NCBI GenBank assembly: GCA_002794735.1
Contig: NBAZ01000021.1
Coordinates: 248,001 to 312,000 of the forward strand
Direction: 5' to 3'
Source: Pyrrhoderma lamaoense
Lineage: Eukaryota; Basidiomycota; Agaricomycetes; Hymenochaetales; Hymenochaetaceae
DNA length: 64,000 nucleotides
Below, piece by piece: positions 46,160-58,145 of the stretch. The stretch's first letter is position 1; each line of letters starts with the position of its first letter. A program made the translations under genes and the position numbers. A model generated the notes under the pieces. It was given only the letters and a program-made list of their open reading frames with translations, was not told the DNA's origin and ran no database searches.

Positions 46160-47455
46160 ATGTTTGGTACTGCAAGAGACCAAATTGTGAAATTCTTGAC
46201 CGCCGACTCGTCGCGTTCTGTCCTGCCTTTCGTGCCTCGGCCACTGCGGTTTATATTCCTTCTTATCTTATTGATTAATCTAAGGTCACTTCCTTTCGTA
46301 TGGCACCGTACGTATTGTCGACTTAGGATCCATAGTGTCTGGTTCTCTACTGACCTCTTCGCTCTGTACATCTGAATATCCAGTTCGAGTATTTAAACCC
46401 GTATTTGTGGCTCGGCTCAAAGCTTTAACTTTATGGTCTCCTAAGAAGAGGGAAGAATGGCTTGACTCTCTCTGTCCTGTTGGAGTGTCACCTTTCGCGC
46501 TTATGTGCACGTATGACTCCTGGGCCTCTCCGGATGAGAGTGACTACAACATTCACCTTAGTAATTCGTCGTATGCTAAACTAGCTGATATGGCACGTCT
46601 CAAGTTTGCTTTGGCACATTTCAGTACAGTGTTCAGAGATGATTGTTGGATTGCATTAGGCGCTACACATCTAAGGTTCATCAGGGAGATACCGCTTGGA
46701 GTCAAATATCAAATCAGGATGTATGTTGGCAGTTGGGACTCAAAATGGGTAAGCCCTCTTTTTTAAATTGACAACCCATTGGTTTTAGACGTGATTTAAT
46801 TGAAGCTGTGCCTTGTTTGTACTAGTTATATATCGTTGCACGTTATGTCAGTAAGAAGCCAAAGTCATCAAAGAAGCGGTCCGATAAACTTGTCGATGCA
46901 AAGACTGCTTTGAAGGACTCCGCTGCGTCTGGATCTGGATCATCGAACTCCATCCCAATTCCGTCTGTCCACACCCCCGGTTCTGATGGTTTACCAACAG
47001 ACCCTTCCAGGTCCGGCAGCGCAACTCCATCAGCAACTTCGGGTAGTAGTACAATCGTGAACGGAGGTTCCAAGTTACAGCCACTGAATCTGAAATCGCT
47101 ATTTGAAGAAGGAGAGGACGAAATACTTCACTGTATCGCCGTTAATGAATGTGTATTCAAACATGGTCGGATGACTGTTCCGCCCGAGCTCATCTTTGCC
47201 GCGGCGGGGTGTGGAAGTTCGCCGGAGGAGTGGGCCAGGGTGAATTCGTTGCGTAAGGAGAGAAGACAGAAGGAAAACAAGGGTGTAGAGGGAGAATGGA
47301 GTATGAGAGATCTGATGGGTGGGAAATGGCGTGAAGTTCCAGAAGGAGGACGGTGGTGGCAGGATGCGATGGGACAGTTTGAGGATGAGCGTTTGAAACG
47401 GCTCTCTGTGCTGCGTGGGTTACGAGAGGGAATGGAGACTGCTCGATATCTCTGA
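46160..47455 (+). CDS. THEM6-like hotdog thioesterase family protein
   Basis: Three exons: 46160-46307, 46384-46748 and 46826-47455, total 1143 bases and 380 residues, all in frame. Residues ~30-48 form a membrane anchor (FIFLLILLINLRSLPFVWH). The next part holds the family core: LRVFKPVFVARLKAL, YDSWASPDESDYNIHLSNSS (the D/N-x-N-x-H-x-S-N-S-x-Y signature of THEM6/acyl-CoA thioesterase-like proteins), ALGATHLRFIREIP and YVGSWDSKWLYIVARYVS. The C-terminal third has a Ser/Gly linker and a basidiomycete-type extension ending GMETARYL. The thioesterase substrate is unknown. I chose the first in-frame ATG; the frame upstream lacks another ATG. Confidence 0.88.
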
Positions 47456-47713
47456 TCCATCGTCACTTCGTAAAGCATTATTAATCCAGATTTTTATGTT
47501 ACATGCATAAATCTCTTCTTATTTAGACACTTTTTTTGTTACCAGATTAAATATAGAAATGTATATTTATAACTGCTGCTAGAGAAGCAGCACCATCATA
47601 TTAATAAATGCTGACTACACCTTTTTTTCTATTTTATCAAAATAAATTCAAAGTAAAAGTTGTTGTGTCGCAGCTAAGCTGTGCAGTCGCATTACATAAT
47701 CCATATTTCTTTG

Positions 47714-49472
47714 ATGTCCGGATACAGCCCTCAACTGTGTAACAGAGACTTGTTTAGAGACCAAAGGGGTGGATGGTCATCCAAAAACACCCAAAACAAC
47801 TCGTCGTCACTTATGAAATCTTGGGAGACAATAGCTCGCCGTCTCCTCTCCTTACGAAATAACTCAGACAGTAATCATTACGAGCTCCTTCCAGTCAACA
47901 ACGAAGATGACCGCCGTTTCCGTACTGCGCGCCCAACCTCCCCATCATCATCGTCGACGCGCTCAATTGTACTCGCCTTTATTCACCTTATAACCTTACG
48001 AAGATGTCTCCTGTTTGTTGTTTCTGTGTTTTCGCTATTATCTTTAGGTGTACTATGGTCTGGCATTCCTCCGAGTTATAATAACATTCGACGGTTTGAG
48101 AACAAGCTTCCGCAGCACAATAAAAATCTACCTTTTCCCGAGGGTCAAAACGGTGTGTATTTGAGGTTTCCAGAGCATCTCTGGGGACATGGTTTAAATA
48201 ACGTACTTCAGGAACAGTGAGTGTTCTAATTACTGGGCAAAAGAGATATCCTTACATCTGATGTTTGATTGAATCCGTGATCCCTTTCATTAGTATCCTT
48301 ATGGCACATCTTGCTTACCTCTCAAAGCGTTCATTTGTATTCGAAGAGTATACATGGTCAAAATCCCCTCTACCATACACTATTTATGATTTTGCTCTCC
48401 GTCCATCACGTATTCCTATGAATGCGTTCATATCCGGTCCCTCTGTGGGTGGACCAACTCCAGACCCACCACGCGCTGTTAGCGCGTCATTCTACGAAGA
48501 GATCTGTCCTTCTGAGAAACGTGTGTATCTTGACTCTGCAGACGCGCCAGATACACTCGACGGTCAAGAACTGACGAACTGGTGGGTCAACCTGCTCACT
48601 ACTTCGGAACAAACACGAAACGCGAGTTGCGTGGAAGTGGGCAACTCCCCTCCTGTGTTCTCCTGGTCCTGTTTAGCTCTGAGAAGCTGTTGACAGTCTG
48701 GGATTCGTTGAAGGAGAGTCCGGTGGTTAAGGAGTTTGCTTGGTCGCCGCTTGTGACTTCAGCTGTTGCGAGGAACATGGCTTTGTTGACGAGTGCGCCT
48801 CCGTCGAGCGTGTCGACTTCTAGGTCGGATGTTATTAGGGGTTTGGTAGCTATACATTTAAGAAGAGGCGATTATCGGAGGCACTGTCCAAGACTGGCGG
48901 AATGGAACGCGGTATACCAAGCTTACAACAAGTTCCCAGGGTTACCTGACACTTTCTCTCCACCTTCTTCCTCTTCTTCTGCTGACGAGATTAGTGAAGC
49001 AGACACGAATGGTGATGGTGTAGTGGACCATGAAGAGAAGGAGAGATATTATCTAAAACATTGTTGGCCGGAGGTGGATGAGATTGTTGAAAAGTTGCGT
49101 GAGGTGAGGAAGGATAGGCCGGACTTGCAGCGGGTGTTTGTGTTGACGAACGGATGGAGTTGGTGGGTTGATAGTCTACGAGAGGCATTGGTGGAAAATT
49201 CGAAAGAAGAGGAGAGGTGGACGGATGTGAGGAGTAGTATGGACGTTCAGTTGGATAAGGAACAGGAGTACGTGAATGCTGCGATTGATATGGCTATCGC
49301 GGAGAGGGCGGAAGTGTTTATCGGAAATGGGGTAAGTGCTCTATCCTTATTGTTATGTATGTTACGCACACTAATCGGACATGATATGATGTAGTTCTCA
49401 AGTTTAACATCAAATATTGTGATGTTAAGAATGGCGAAAGACATGGACCCTCATAGTATCCGTTTCTGGTGA
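47714..49472 (+). CDS. Fucosyltransferase-like type II membrane protein
   Basis: Three exons: 47714-48216, 48294-49331 and 49395-49472. After a Ser/Arg-rich cytosolic head, one membrane anchor (CLLFVVSVFSLLSLGVLW) is followed by a lumenal domain starting VYLRFPEHLWGHGLNNVLQE, then YTIYDFALRPSRIPMNAFI, AWSPLVTSAVARNMA and AIHLRRGDYRRHC, the HxRRGD motif of fucosyltransferases. The end is GNGFSSLTSNIVMLRMA and HSIRFW. It would act in the Golgi on glycoproteins or wall glycans; the donor GDP-fucose is inferred from fold similarity only. The exons sum to 1619 bases, one short of a multiple of three. The frame changes near 48665 between CVEVGNSPPVFSW and LFSSEKLLTVW, where one extra T restores ~539 residues. 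Confidence 0.85.
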
Positions 49473-50985
49473 TCTCACAACCCTCTCATCCCGCACCACA
49501 ATTACTCCTCATCTTCACCTCCTTATAATGTAATCTGCTCCTTACTTCCTCTTTTTTTTTCTCTCTCTGAATGGATGGAAAGAAATCAAGAAATTACGGA
49601 CTCGTATGTTGTGTTTTAGAACCCACATAACATCATTGTCTATTATATGGTTGACCGGAACGCTGATACACTTCCTGAGGGGAGGGAGGAGGGAATTATT
49701 CCATATTCCACTAACACTTCTCAGGTTTCACATCTTCACCACACACACACTCACACACTCACACACCTGCTTACGTTCCCTCTTATCTGTAACTTATTCT
49801 TTCTTTCTCTCTCTCCTTTTTTTTTCTTGAAAAGGAGGAGATAGAAGCTTGGAGTGACCTTTGACTATTTTAACTTTTTTCCCTTTTTTCTTTTTGGTTC
49901 GGTTTTAAGTTTTAGTTGTAGCTTTTCTGTAATGATTAACCTTATTATCATTTTACCCCCCTTTACCCCTTTACCTCCTTTCCCCCCCCCCCCCCCCCCT
50001 CTCTCTTCCTCCATCTTTTCCCTGCCCCTCCCTTTTCATCTTTTCTTTTCTTTTTTTGCTTATTCTTTCTCTCTCTCTCTTTTAGTTATTATAGGATTAA
50101 ACTTTGCTTATAGTGACACTAATAAGCGAATTAGATTATTCTCTTCTCTTCTCTTTCAACCCAATACCGATGAATAATAAAATAAGCTTAGCAGCCCGGA
50201 GGAACTTTGTCTCAGGAAGTAGGAAGTAGGAAGTGTGTGTGAAGTCTTGTTGCTAGAGTACAGTGGAGATGTAGTTGTAGATGTGTCTCTACTTCTTACA
50301 TGTACATGAGAAGTGTGGAAACAAGAGGACTTGGGAGTGTGTGTACATAAGACAGAGAGAGAGAGAAAAAGAAAGAAGGCAAAAACGATAAACCCTTTTG
50401 CCCTTTCCATACCTCTCAGACTCTTCAAACTCTTCACAAGTCCTACTCGTTAGTCGCTCGGAAGTCATCTACTCATTAAAGGGATAAAGTATAAAGAGTA
50501 AGAAAGGAAAAAAAACATAAGTATTAGTGATAGGTATAAGTATTAGTACAAGTTAGACAAACAAGCTCGTTAGAGAATAGAATGAATATTCAATAAGTAA
50601 TAAGTATAACGTGAGGACGTGTGCTTCGATTATTGATAGAGGGGGAGGGGGGATGTGCAATTAAGTCCAAAGAATCTAGTAGACTGTCCACGAGCAAGAA
50701 TTGGGGAGGAAGAGAGAGAGAGAGAGAGGAGAAGAGGATGGGGAATGGGTGTGAGTAAACATGAAAGTGTCGATAGTTGAAATTGTTTATGAGCAATAGT
50801 ATAGGAATCCCGAAAGTGTACACAACAAAACCCAGCGAAGATCAGATATGGAAAAGAAAGAAAAGAAACGGGAACGAACTACAACAGGAAAGAAAAATCA
50901 AAACTACGACGACGACAACAACAACAACAACATCATCATCACTATCAAAACACCACAAAATACTTGCGTATATTAATCTTAAACC
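49473..50985. other. Low-complexity region between convergent genes
   Basis: Contains a C run near 49.98-50.0 kb, AC/CA repeats near 49.74 kb, C/T-rich sequence to 50.1 kb and an AG repeat near 50.71 kb. Open frames are low-complexity by-products. No gene supported. Confidence 0.5.
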
Positions 50986-53900
50986 TTACATAACACGACA
51001 CTCTTTATCACCCGCTCTCTTCCCTTCAATGCCCATCTCGGCAAACGTCGCATACTTCGTTGGGGGTGTATGGTTCGGTCTGGTCTCCCCTACCTGAGCG
51101 TCGTTCTCGCTTGTCTTCTCCTGGATACGGGAGCAGGCACAGATGACGCTCTGGGCCCTACTGGTCTATTTTCACCACCCCACCACCAGTACCAGGATCT
51201 GTCAACCTATATCTAGGCCGATCCTCAAACTGACGTTGTTGCATAAAGGGAGCTTGTTGGTACGGTTGAGGCCCTCTCACACCCCCTGGTCCCATCATTG
51301 GCCCTGGACCAACTTGTGGGCGCGGGGAAGGACTAGGGCTCATATACCTCCCAGGCGGAGGGGGAGGAAGAGCTGAAAGTGACTCTCCTCGAGAATGTAA
51401 GGGCAGCTGTGGCTGAGGTGGTGGGAAACGAGCACCTTGCTGTGGGAGACCTGGACCAGGAGAAGGTGAGTTCCCCGCATTCATGTAGCCTCTTGACAGA
51501 GAAGCTAGAGTTGGGGCAGGAGAGTCTGCCACCCTTGGAATATCAAACCCGGATGGTGCAAAAGTACTGCCGTTTTCGGTAACATTGTTACTATAACCGT
51601 AACCATTACCGTCACGTACACCACCGACGTTTGTTGGCATCGCCGTTATAGGTATCGTCATTGATCTAGAAAATCCAGGATGATTTTGATCCAGCCCAGC
51701 TCCGTCGCTGATCACCGGTGAGCCCGACGTTGGTCCAGATTCTAATTCCAAAGCAGACAGCCTGCTCAAGGCTTCTTCCTCGCCTGTCTCGAGAGCCATT
51801 CTGTACCACTCTTTTGCACTTTGGAGGTCTCGTTTCCCGGCTGGTAATCCAATTCCGGCCTCATCGCAGTAGCCAATGGCGAACATCGCTTTCCCGAGTC
51901 CCTTCCTTGCCCTCGCTCCGCACATTCTCGAGCTCTCCGTTCGTCTTTCTCTATTCGGCCTGGCCCGTCATTAGAACCACAAAGGAACCATTTGCTGAGC
52001 GCCAAGTCAGCTTCTGCACCAATAAGTGTGTCTCCAGCATCGCAGCTCGCGAGTTCGTAGTATTTCACGCTCATCACAGGATCGTAACATCCTGATCCAC
52101 TTTCCTCCTTCCTCATCCCTTCCCCTTCCCAACTAAATCCAAACTCATATGCTCGTCCCAGCACAAGACTTGCACGTGCACATCTCAAGTACGCTCCTCG
52201 TTCTAGGAGAGAGTGAGCCTCACTTAGCAACATTCTTTCTAGCATTTGAGCTCTCGGTTCGACTCCTTCATCCCAAAATCCGTTGACATTGACGCTCACG
52301 ATCCGTCCTAGCATCTCCTTGGGTATCACTGGTATTTTGATTAACGTATCTTTCAGAGATGTAAAAATAGTTGGAGGGAGTAAAGTCTCCAGTGCGTGCG
52401 GGGGTAAAACGGCATATAGGAAGAGTATGGCAAGTACATATGTTGGGTGTGCAAAGTCTGCAGATGCGAGCGTCGCTGCACGATAGAGCATCCGGAACGC
52501 ACTCTCCATCTGTTCTACTTGTTTCGTGCCCCCTCCGTTTGAATCTGATAAAGATTCCAAAGAAGGGAAATTAAGCTCTCCAAAGAGTTGTGCTATTCCG
52601 ATTCCTGTGTAGTGTAATATACAAATGTAGTCAGTCGGCGATTACCAAAAATAAGAATTGAAAAAAAATAAACAATTTGAGAACGACGTACGGTAGACAC
52701 AACCGACATCTCCCCTCCACCACCCTCAGCTCCACGTTCAAAGCACATTCTAGCATGCGCCTTGTCTCCGAACGCCTCATAATCTCTTCCGAGACGATAC
52801 CATCCCTTTCCGCATCCCTTACGAGCGGCAGTTTCGAATTCTCTAAAAGCGTTTCGCTGGGAAAGTGCTATATGAGCTGGAAAAGCTCCCGAGGCGGTTA
52901 GGCATGCACGAAGGTAAAGAGCAAGTCCCGAAGGATCTTCTCCATCTTCAGCTTCTTCAGCGTCTAATGATACTCTCTTTGTTGTCTTTCGTATTCTCTT
53001 CCCTTTCGGAAACGTCCTTATCCGCCTCTTTGCTCTTCCCCTTTAACCCTTTTTTCTTCCGTGATGCTGATAGAGATGAAACAGGCGCTAGAGAGATGAG
53101 CATCGGAAGAGCGGTGTCTTTGATCAGTTTCTTCAATCTTTCGTCTCTCAACTTTGCAGGTCCTGAGGAGGGTCTGAACGCCGGTACAGGTAAAGGAGGG
53201 ACAACTAGCGGCTCTGGATCGACATCATCAGATGTGGCGACGGAGTGTGAACGTTTTGGTATGGATCGCTGTTCCTGTTCTCTACTTGCGAGCAAAAGAA
53301 CATCTTTGATCCAAATAAGTCTAGAGGCGGTCGATGCGGAAGGATTGACTATATCAGGAACTGCACGTTCGAGGGTGAGAAGGTCTGATATGGGAAGAGC
53401 GAGTTGTTGTTGTCGATGTTGTTGTTGTTTTGTTGTTGTTGTTGCTCTGTTGATTGATGTGATCGGCTGGTAACGACTTGGTTCGGATGCGGACTGATGG
53501 TGGGAAAAGAATTGATGCGTGTGGACGGAGGCAAAGGTGGAACGGGTGGGCGTAAAGCGGGAGTATTCGAAGAAGAACTTGGTCCTGGTTGACTAGAAGG
53601 AAATGGAGGATGCGGTGCAGATGCGGATACTCAACTAATCCCTGAACGGATTGTGAACGTAAAAAAGGTGGAAGATGGGTGAGACAGACGGAGGACATTG
53701 AAGACGTCAAGTCGCCAACTGTGAATGGTTGGTTTTGTGGGCCACTGGGTTGGCGCAAAGAAGGATGAGGGAGAGGGGGAGGTGACATTGCATGTCTAGG
53801 CAATTGAGGTTGACGAAAAGCAGGAGGTGGAGGGACTTGCATAGGTAAAGACGGCCCTGCAGTGGGTGGCCGAGAGTTTAAGTATGGCATCTGAGGAGAT

Positions 53901-54246
53901 GGAGAGGTACTATTGAAATTGGGCGGGACATGATTGGAGTTTTGGACGTAACGAATTGAAGCTGGCTGTTGATTACTGATTAACATATTATTGCCTTGCT
54001 GTTGAGGAAAGTACTGAGATTGAGGAAACGGTGGAGGAGGAGGAGGATTATAGTGACTGAGATGCATGTACTGGTTTTGGCAAGTACTCAGGCGAGGCTG
54101 AGAAGGGGAAGTCTATGATGTGTTGGTTAGATGGATGATAATGGTTAGGTTAAGATGAGCGGAGAGTGCATAGGATTAGCAGAAGAGAGACGTACGGAAA
54201 GAGCAAAGTGAGGCTTATGAGTGTGTGGCGGGTGTTGCGATAGCAT
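50986..54246 (-). CDS. SKT5/Chs4-like Sel1-repeat chitin synthase regulator (several frameshifts)
   Basis: Coding signal runs from ATG 54246 (MLSQHPPHTHKPHF) to TAA at 50986. The N-terminal third is Pro/Gln/Asn-rich. The ordered part starts LALPISDLLTLERAVPDI and SRLIWIKDVLLLA, followed by Sel1-type repeats: GWYRLGRDYEAFGDKAHARM, RMLYRAATLASADFAHP, SLVLGRAYEFGF, EADLALSKWFLCG, GKAMFAIGYCDEAGIG and DLQSAKEWYRMALETG. The C-terminus is Pro-rich and ends DKECRVM, a CaaX box as in Chs4/SKT5, which activates chitin synthase at the plasma membrane. Introns near 54.11-54.19 and 52.60-52.69 kb are clear. The frame changes near 53.63, 53.42, 52.97, 51.92 kb and again near the C-terminus. Because the repeats, linker and CaaX are all preserved, I favour sequence error over a pseudogene. 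Confidence 0.8.
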
Positions 54247-56104
54247 TGTTCCCTATTTGATGGACTAGGATTGGATCTATTCACTCACTCACTCACTCAC
54301 CCACTAGCGCCCTATTCGTGATGATAATCCACGCGTTGTTCGTTGTTAGTAACCTTCTATTGCTTCTGGAAGGGCAAGTCAGGGCAACGGAAGCTGTCAG
54401 CAATAACAACAACAAGAAGGACATCAGCCTTGTGCGTTTATTCTGTTGATGGGAAGATGGTGAGAGCGTCGGACTGAGCGCAATGGAGGGTCACGGTGGG
54501 ATATACCCAAAGGGGGGAAGCGAGACAGATCCACGCGCCATTGATTGAAAGGAGTTGGGATTGATGAGGGTCAACAAGTTGAGCGGATGATTGGAACTGA
54601 ACGGAAACGGAAACGGGAGAACACACTGGCTCTAAGCGATGAGAATTAAAGGGACCATCCTTCACTTCCGACGCACGCTCATTGGCCACAAGTGCTTAAT
54701 AAATCACGCATCGGCTCGACTCTTAATTCTTGCGACTTGTTTAAATACCTCACACGCGCATCTCGCAACTTCTCAAGTGTTTACTCAGTTACTGTTAGTC
54801 ACTCACTGGAGACAGTTTGTGCAATTTCCATACGATTGTTACACAATTAAACCCCGGATCCGAAAGTCCTAGCCGCGTCTTAGCTATCCACCTTTTTCCA
54901 CCTTATTCTGCAAGTTAGTCGTTCATAATCTCGCCGTGAAGTGGCTTTCGTTTCCTCAATGTCCGAAACTTCACTCCGCGCGTCCGTCGGGTCTTGGCGA
55001 GCGTAAGGACTTTAGAAAAGGAACTCAGGAAGTATAAAAATGGTCTTGTCTCCGGAGTACAGGTTTATGTTCTCGGAACGGGGGGGCGGAGTTAAAAAAG
55101 AAAACATAGATCGCCACTTGAAAATGTTTTTTTTGGCGAGGCTTGTACCTTCTGTGTTTGAAATCAAAGGAGATAATCTTTTTTTTTCTTTTTCTTTGCT
55201 TTGGCCACTGGAGAATGGTATTGTGGCTGCTATGTGTACGCACTAACATAACTATGTGTGTATGGACATTGGAAGGGTAGTGAGGATAAAGACTTTGGAA
55301 GACTTTGGTTTGATGCTATGTTCGTCGACGTCAAAAGATGATGTCATAGGTTAGTAACTTTTAGAAAACATTGATCTAAAGATGTAAATGTAAGTTCGTA
55401 GAATGAGCTAGATGTAGTTTTATATCAACGCCACTAGTCAAACAATGAATCATCCCTAGATCATATATCGTCGACTATGCGATACAAAACTCCATCCGCC
55501 ATCTAATGGAACAGGATATTGTATTCGTATTTCAAAGTATCCTCTTGTTCTCATAACTCATATTCAATAAGGTTTGAGTTAGATGTGCGTAGACGCAGAC
55601 TAGTCCCATAGCAACAACTTTGCGAGATTTGATGATGCACTATGGTCATCGAGTTTCAAGTCTTAGTCTACGAAGACGTGTTTTTTCTTTTTGTGTGCAC
55701 TGCGAATACAAAGGGAGTCCTCGTATAGGGTTAGGTGACTTTTGCTTACTTGGAGCCTCTGGGATTTAACAATAACATTGAGCTTCTATCTGAAAAAAAG
55801 ACTTGATCACTTTAAAAATAGTTTGATGGGTTAAAGTTGAAAATGTTAGATACTCTTTTTCAATGTGATGGCTCTGCTAGTTTAAAGAAATACGAACTAT
55901 AAAGCGCCAACTGCTAGTTTCTTTTAATACTCGACACCTTGTCCTTAAAACGAAATTCCCTTGAAACATCAATGTGACAAGTTGAAACTAAATTGCGCAG
56001 GAGCACACCAGTTTCTAATTTTGTATGTGGATATATAAATTAATTCCGACTATCTACTACTTTCAACCTTTTACCTTTTGGTAAAGAATCCCAAGCAAGT
56101 AGAG
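54247..56104. other. Intergenic, promoter of SKT5-like gene
   Basis: Includes an ACTC tandem run near 54.28-54.30 kb. Open frames at 54.44-54.87 and 55.03-55.25 kb have no motif. Nothing else is recognised. Confidence 0.5.
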
Positions 56105-56988
56105 ATGAAAAGGTTTACTAGCCGTAATAAGGATGGTAAAAACAGGAATCCTGAATCGCAGCCGTCAGCACCAGCAGCAGCGCCATCATCATCGACGGCT
56201 TCTACTTCTAGTAGCGCTAGTGCTAAGAAATCCCAAAAAGCTCCAAAGGCGCCTAAACCTCCCAAGCAAAATCACCCGAATACCGTATTTTAGAAGAATA
56301 TATAGCGAGTACGAGAGCGCAGAGAGGACCAAGTCCTGTAGTCGTTGACTCTCCGTTTGCTTTCACGCATGCTTCCTCTTCCCCTTCTTCGTCGCCTTCT
56401 TCTTCATTTTATGCCCACCTGCAGGTAGGAGGACTCAGGCTCAACAGACTAGTCCGTTTCCTTATTACTCTCATGGATTTGCTGAGTACCAGAGACGGAC
56501 GACTACTACCCCTGGTGGGCAACGGACGTACTCGACTGGTCAGTCTGCTCCTGCTCCTGGACCTACCCCTACCCCTGGACAGAGTACGAGTGATGGAGAA
56601 TTGACGGGAGCAGAGAACGATAATTCGGAAGTGAAAAGAGAGTGTGTTCGGATCAAGCAGATCCGGAGAACGTATCCTGGGATCTCGGAAGAGAGAAGAC
56701 GGGTACTTGAAGGTCTTGCGGCTCTCGTCATTTATGCGAACTCGACTTTGACGGATATCCTGAGAAGTAGTAGTGGTAGTATTGGTAGTGCTGGTGTGGT
56801 GGTGCTGGTGGTGGTAGTGGTGGGAATGCGACGTTCAGTTTGGAGGAGGTTAGGAAGGTTGCGGTTGATGAGCGGATACCTGTTGGTGTTTTGAAGAAGT
56901 GTGAGAGCTGTTTTAAGGCGTATGCTGGAGCGGGATCGTTAAGGAACCTCTTAGGGCTTTGGAGACGATTAAAAAGTCGGGGTAGGTA
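56105..56988 (+). CDS. Orphan Ser/Pro-rich protein, frame interrupted
   Basis: A first frame from ATG 56105 gives a basic, Ala/Ser/Pro-rich start (MKRFTSRNKDGKNRNP, then KKSQKAPKAPKPPKQN). After frame changes, coding-like sequence continues: GQRTYSTGQSAPAPGPTP, ECVRIKQIRRTYPGISEERR, VLEGLAALVIYANSTLTDIL, a Ser/Gly linker, then FSLEEVRKVAVDERIPVGVL, KKCESCFKAYAGAGS and possibly KEPLRALETIKKSG ending near 56986. The pieces look like one protein with a CxxC near the C-terminus, broken by small shifts at about 56.3, 56.8 and 56.94 kb. I do not recognise the family. It may be a pseudogene or a victim of the same indel errors seen elsewhere. Confidence 0.4.
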
Positions 56989-57445
56989 ACACTTTTGAAA
57001 ACTATCTGAGGGGTTCTTTGACTTGGAGAGGTTATGTGTGTATGTAGGCGAGCTTATAAGAATTAGTGAAAATATTCGAAGCGTAATGATACTTATATCT
57101 TAGATATGAATAACTTCGAAGATTCTTACCCCGTCCAAGTGAAGATTACATGAAGTAGGAAATAAGTATCAGAGAATAAAGATTCCTTGAGTATAAAGTG
57201 AAAACAGGCTAAGCTTTCTTAATTTCCAGAAGGGGATAACTAGAAGTGACATCATCATGATGGTATCGTTTTTATTTCGTTTTGTATCGAACGAAAAATT
57301 TATCTGTAATTGATATATCTCAGCAACACAAGGCTAGTTAGATAAATTAAGCTAAAAGTATAATATCCTATAACTCATCTCAGATATGTTGGCCAGAGTC
57401 TTGAAGAGGAGGAAAAATTCCGTGTACAGACTCTAAGAGAGAACG

Positions 57446-57454
57446 AAAAAAAAA
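57446..57454 (-). terminator. RNA polymerase III terminator of tRNA-Lys
   Basis: Nine consecutive T on the transcribed (minus) strand begin about 20 bases after the tRNA 3' end, as expected for Pol III termination. Confidence 0.75.
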
Positions 57455-57474
57455 GTTTCAAATTCCAAACATAT

Positions 57475-57576
57475 AGCCCACCGCGAGGGTCGAACTCGCA
57501 GCCTTCAGATCGCCTTATTTTATTATTCAAGACACTCGTAAGAGTCTGACGCTCTATCCGATTGAGCTAGGCGGGC
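57475..57576 (-). tRNA. tRNA-Lys(CUU) with 28-base intron
   Basis: On the minus strand the acceptor arm GCCCGCC (57570-57576) pairs with GGTGGGC (one G-T pair). The D arm is GCTC..GAGC with A-box TAGCTCAATCGG. The anticodon stem is TCAGA/TCTGA with loop CTCTTA-A, giving anticodon CUU. The T arm is GCGAG-TTCGACC-CTCGC. An intron of 28 bases (57511-57538) interrupts the loop at the canonical position 37/38. CCA is not encoded. All cloverleaf stems can form. Confidence 0.95.
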
Positions 57577-58145
57577 GATACTTTTTTCGACGACTACACT
57601 ACTCAGGACGTTTCTCTGCCATTTCTTTGAGTTTGATAGCTATTGTGATGATGATGATATAGTAATAATGATAATTATAATCCTCCTACTCGAGGATTAT
57701 TTTCTTTTGTTAGGTTTGCATATGTATGAATGTTGGTTCGATAAGAGACGTTCTAGTTATGAATCGGTGAATACGATGTTATCCTACGGGACTAGGTATA
57801 AGATGGTATTGAAAGCAGGAGGAAGAATGCGTGGTAATGGGCAGAAGGCTGGGTGGGATATATATTGCCAACTCTTACTTACCATTCCACCATGTTACTT
57901 TCTCAAAGGACTGAGGATCGTCTTACTAGCTAGCACTGATTACTCATTTCACAGTTTCTTGCGGTTGCTTATTCACAGAATGGAAGGATGTAAGTGTATG
58001 TACTCGTTGTGAAAAGAGAGGGAGAAGAGCCCATGTCTCTACCCTGAACGGATACTGCCGAAGCGCTGGAAAAAGATGGGGTCGGAGACTATTGACGACA
58101 GGGATCGGTGAGATGGGCACTGGTAGTAAGTAGGTAATGTTGTCA
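57577..58145 (+). CDS. Possible small Cys-containing orphan frame (weak)
   Basis: An ATG frame at 57668-58012 (114 codons) is hydrophobic at its start. Near its end another frame reads WKDVSVCTRCEKRGRR and, after one further shift, PCLYPERILPKRWKKMG. The CxxC plus basic residues resemble the tail of a small zinc-binding or nuclear protein and may belong with the orphan at 56.1-57.0 kb, but a gene spanning both would cross the minus-strand tRNA. No start can be fixed. Low confidence. Confidence 0.2.
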
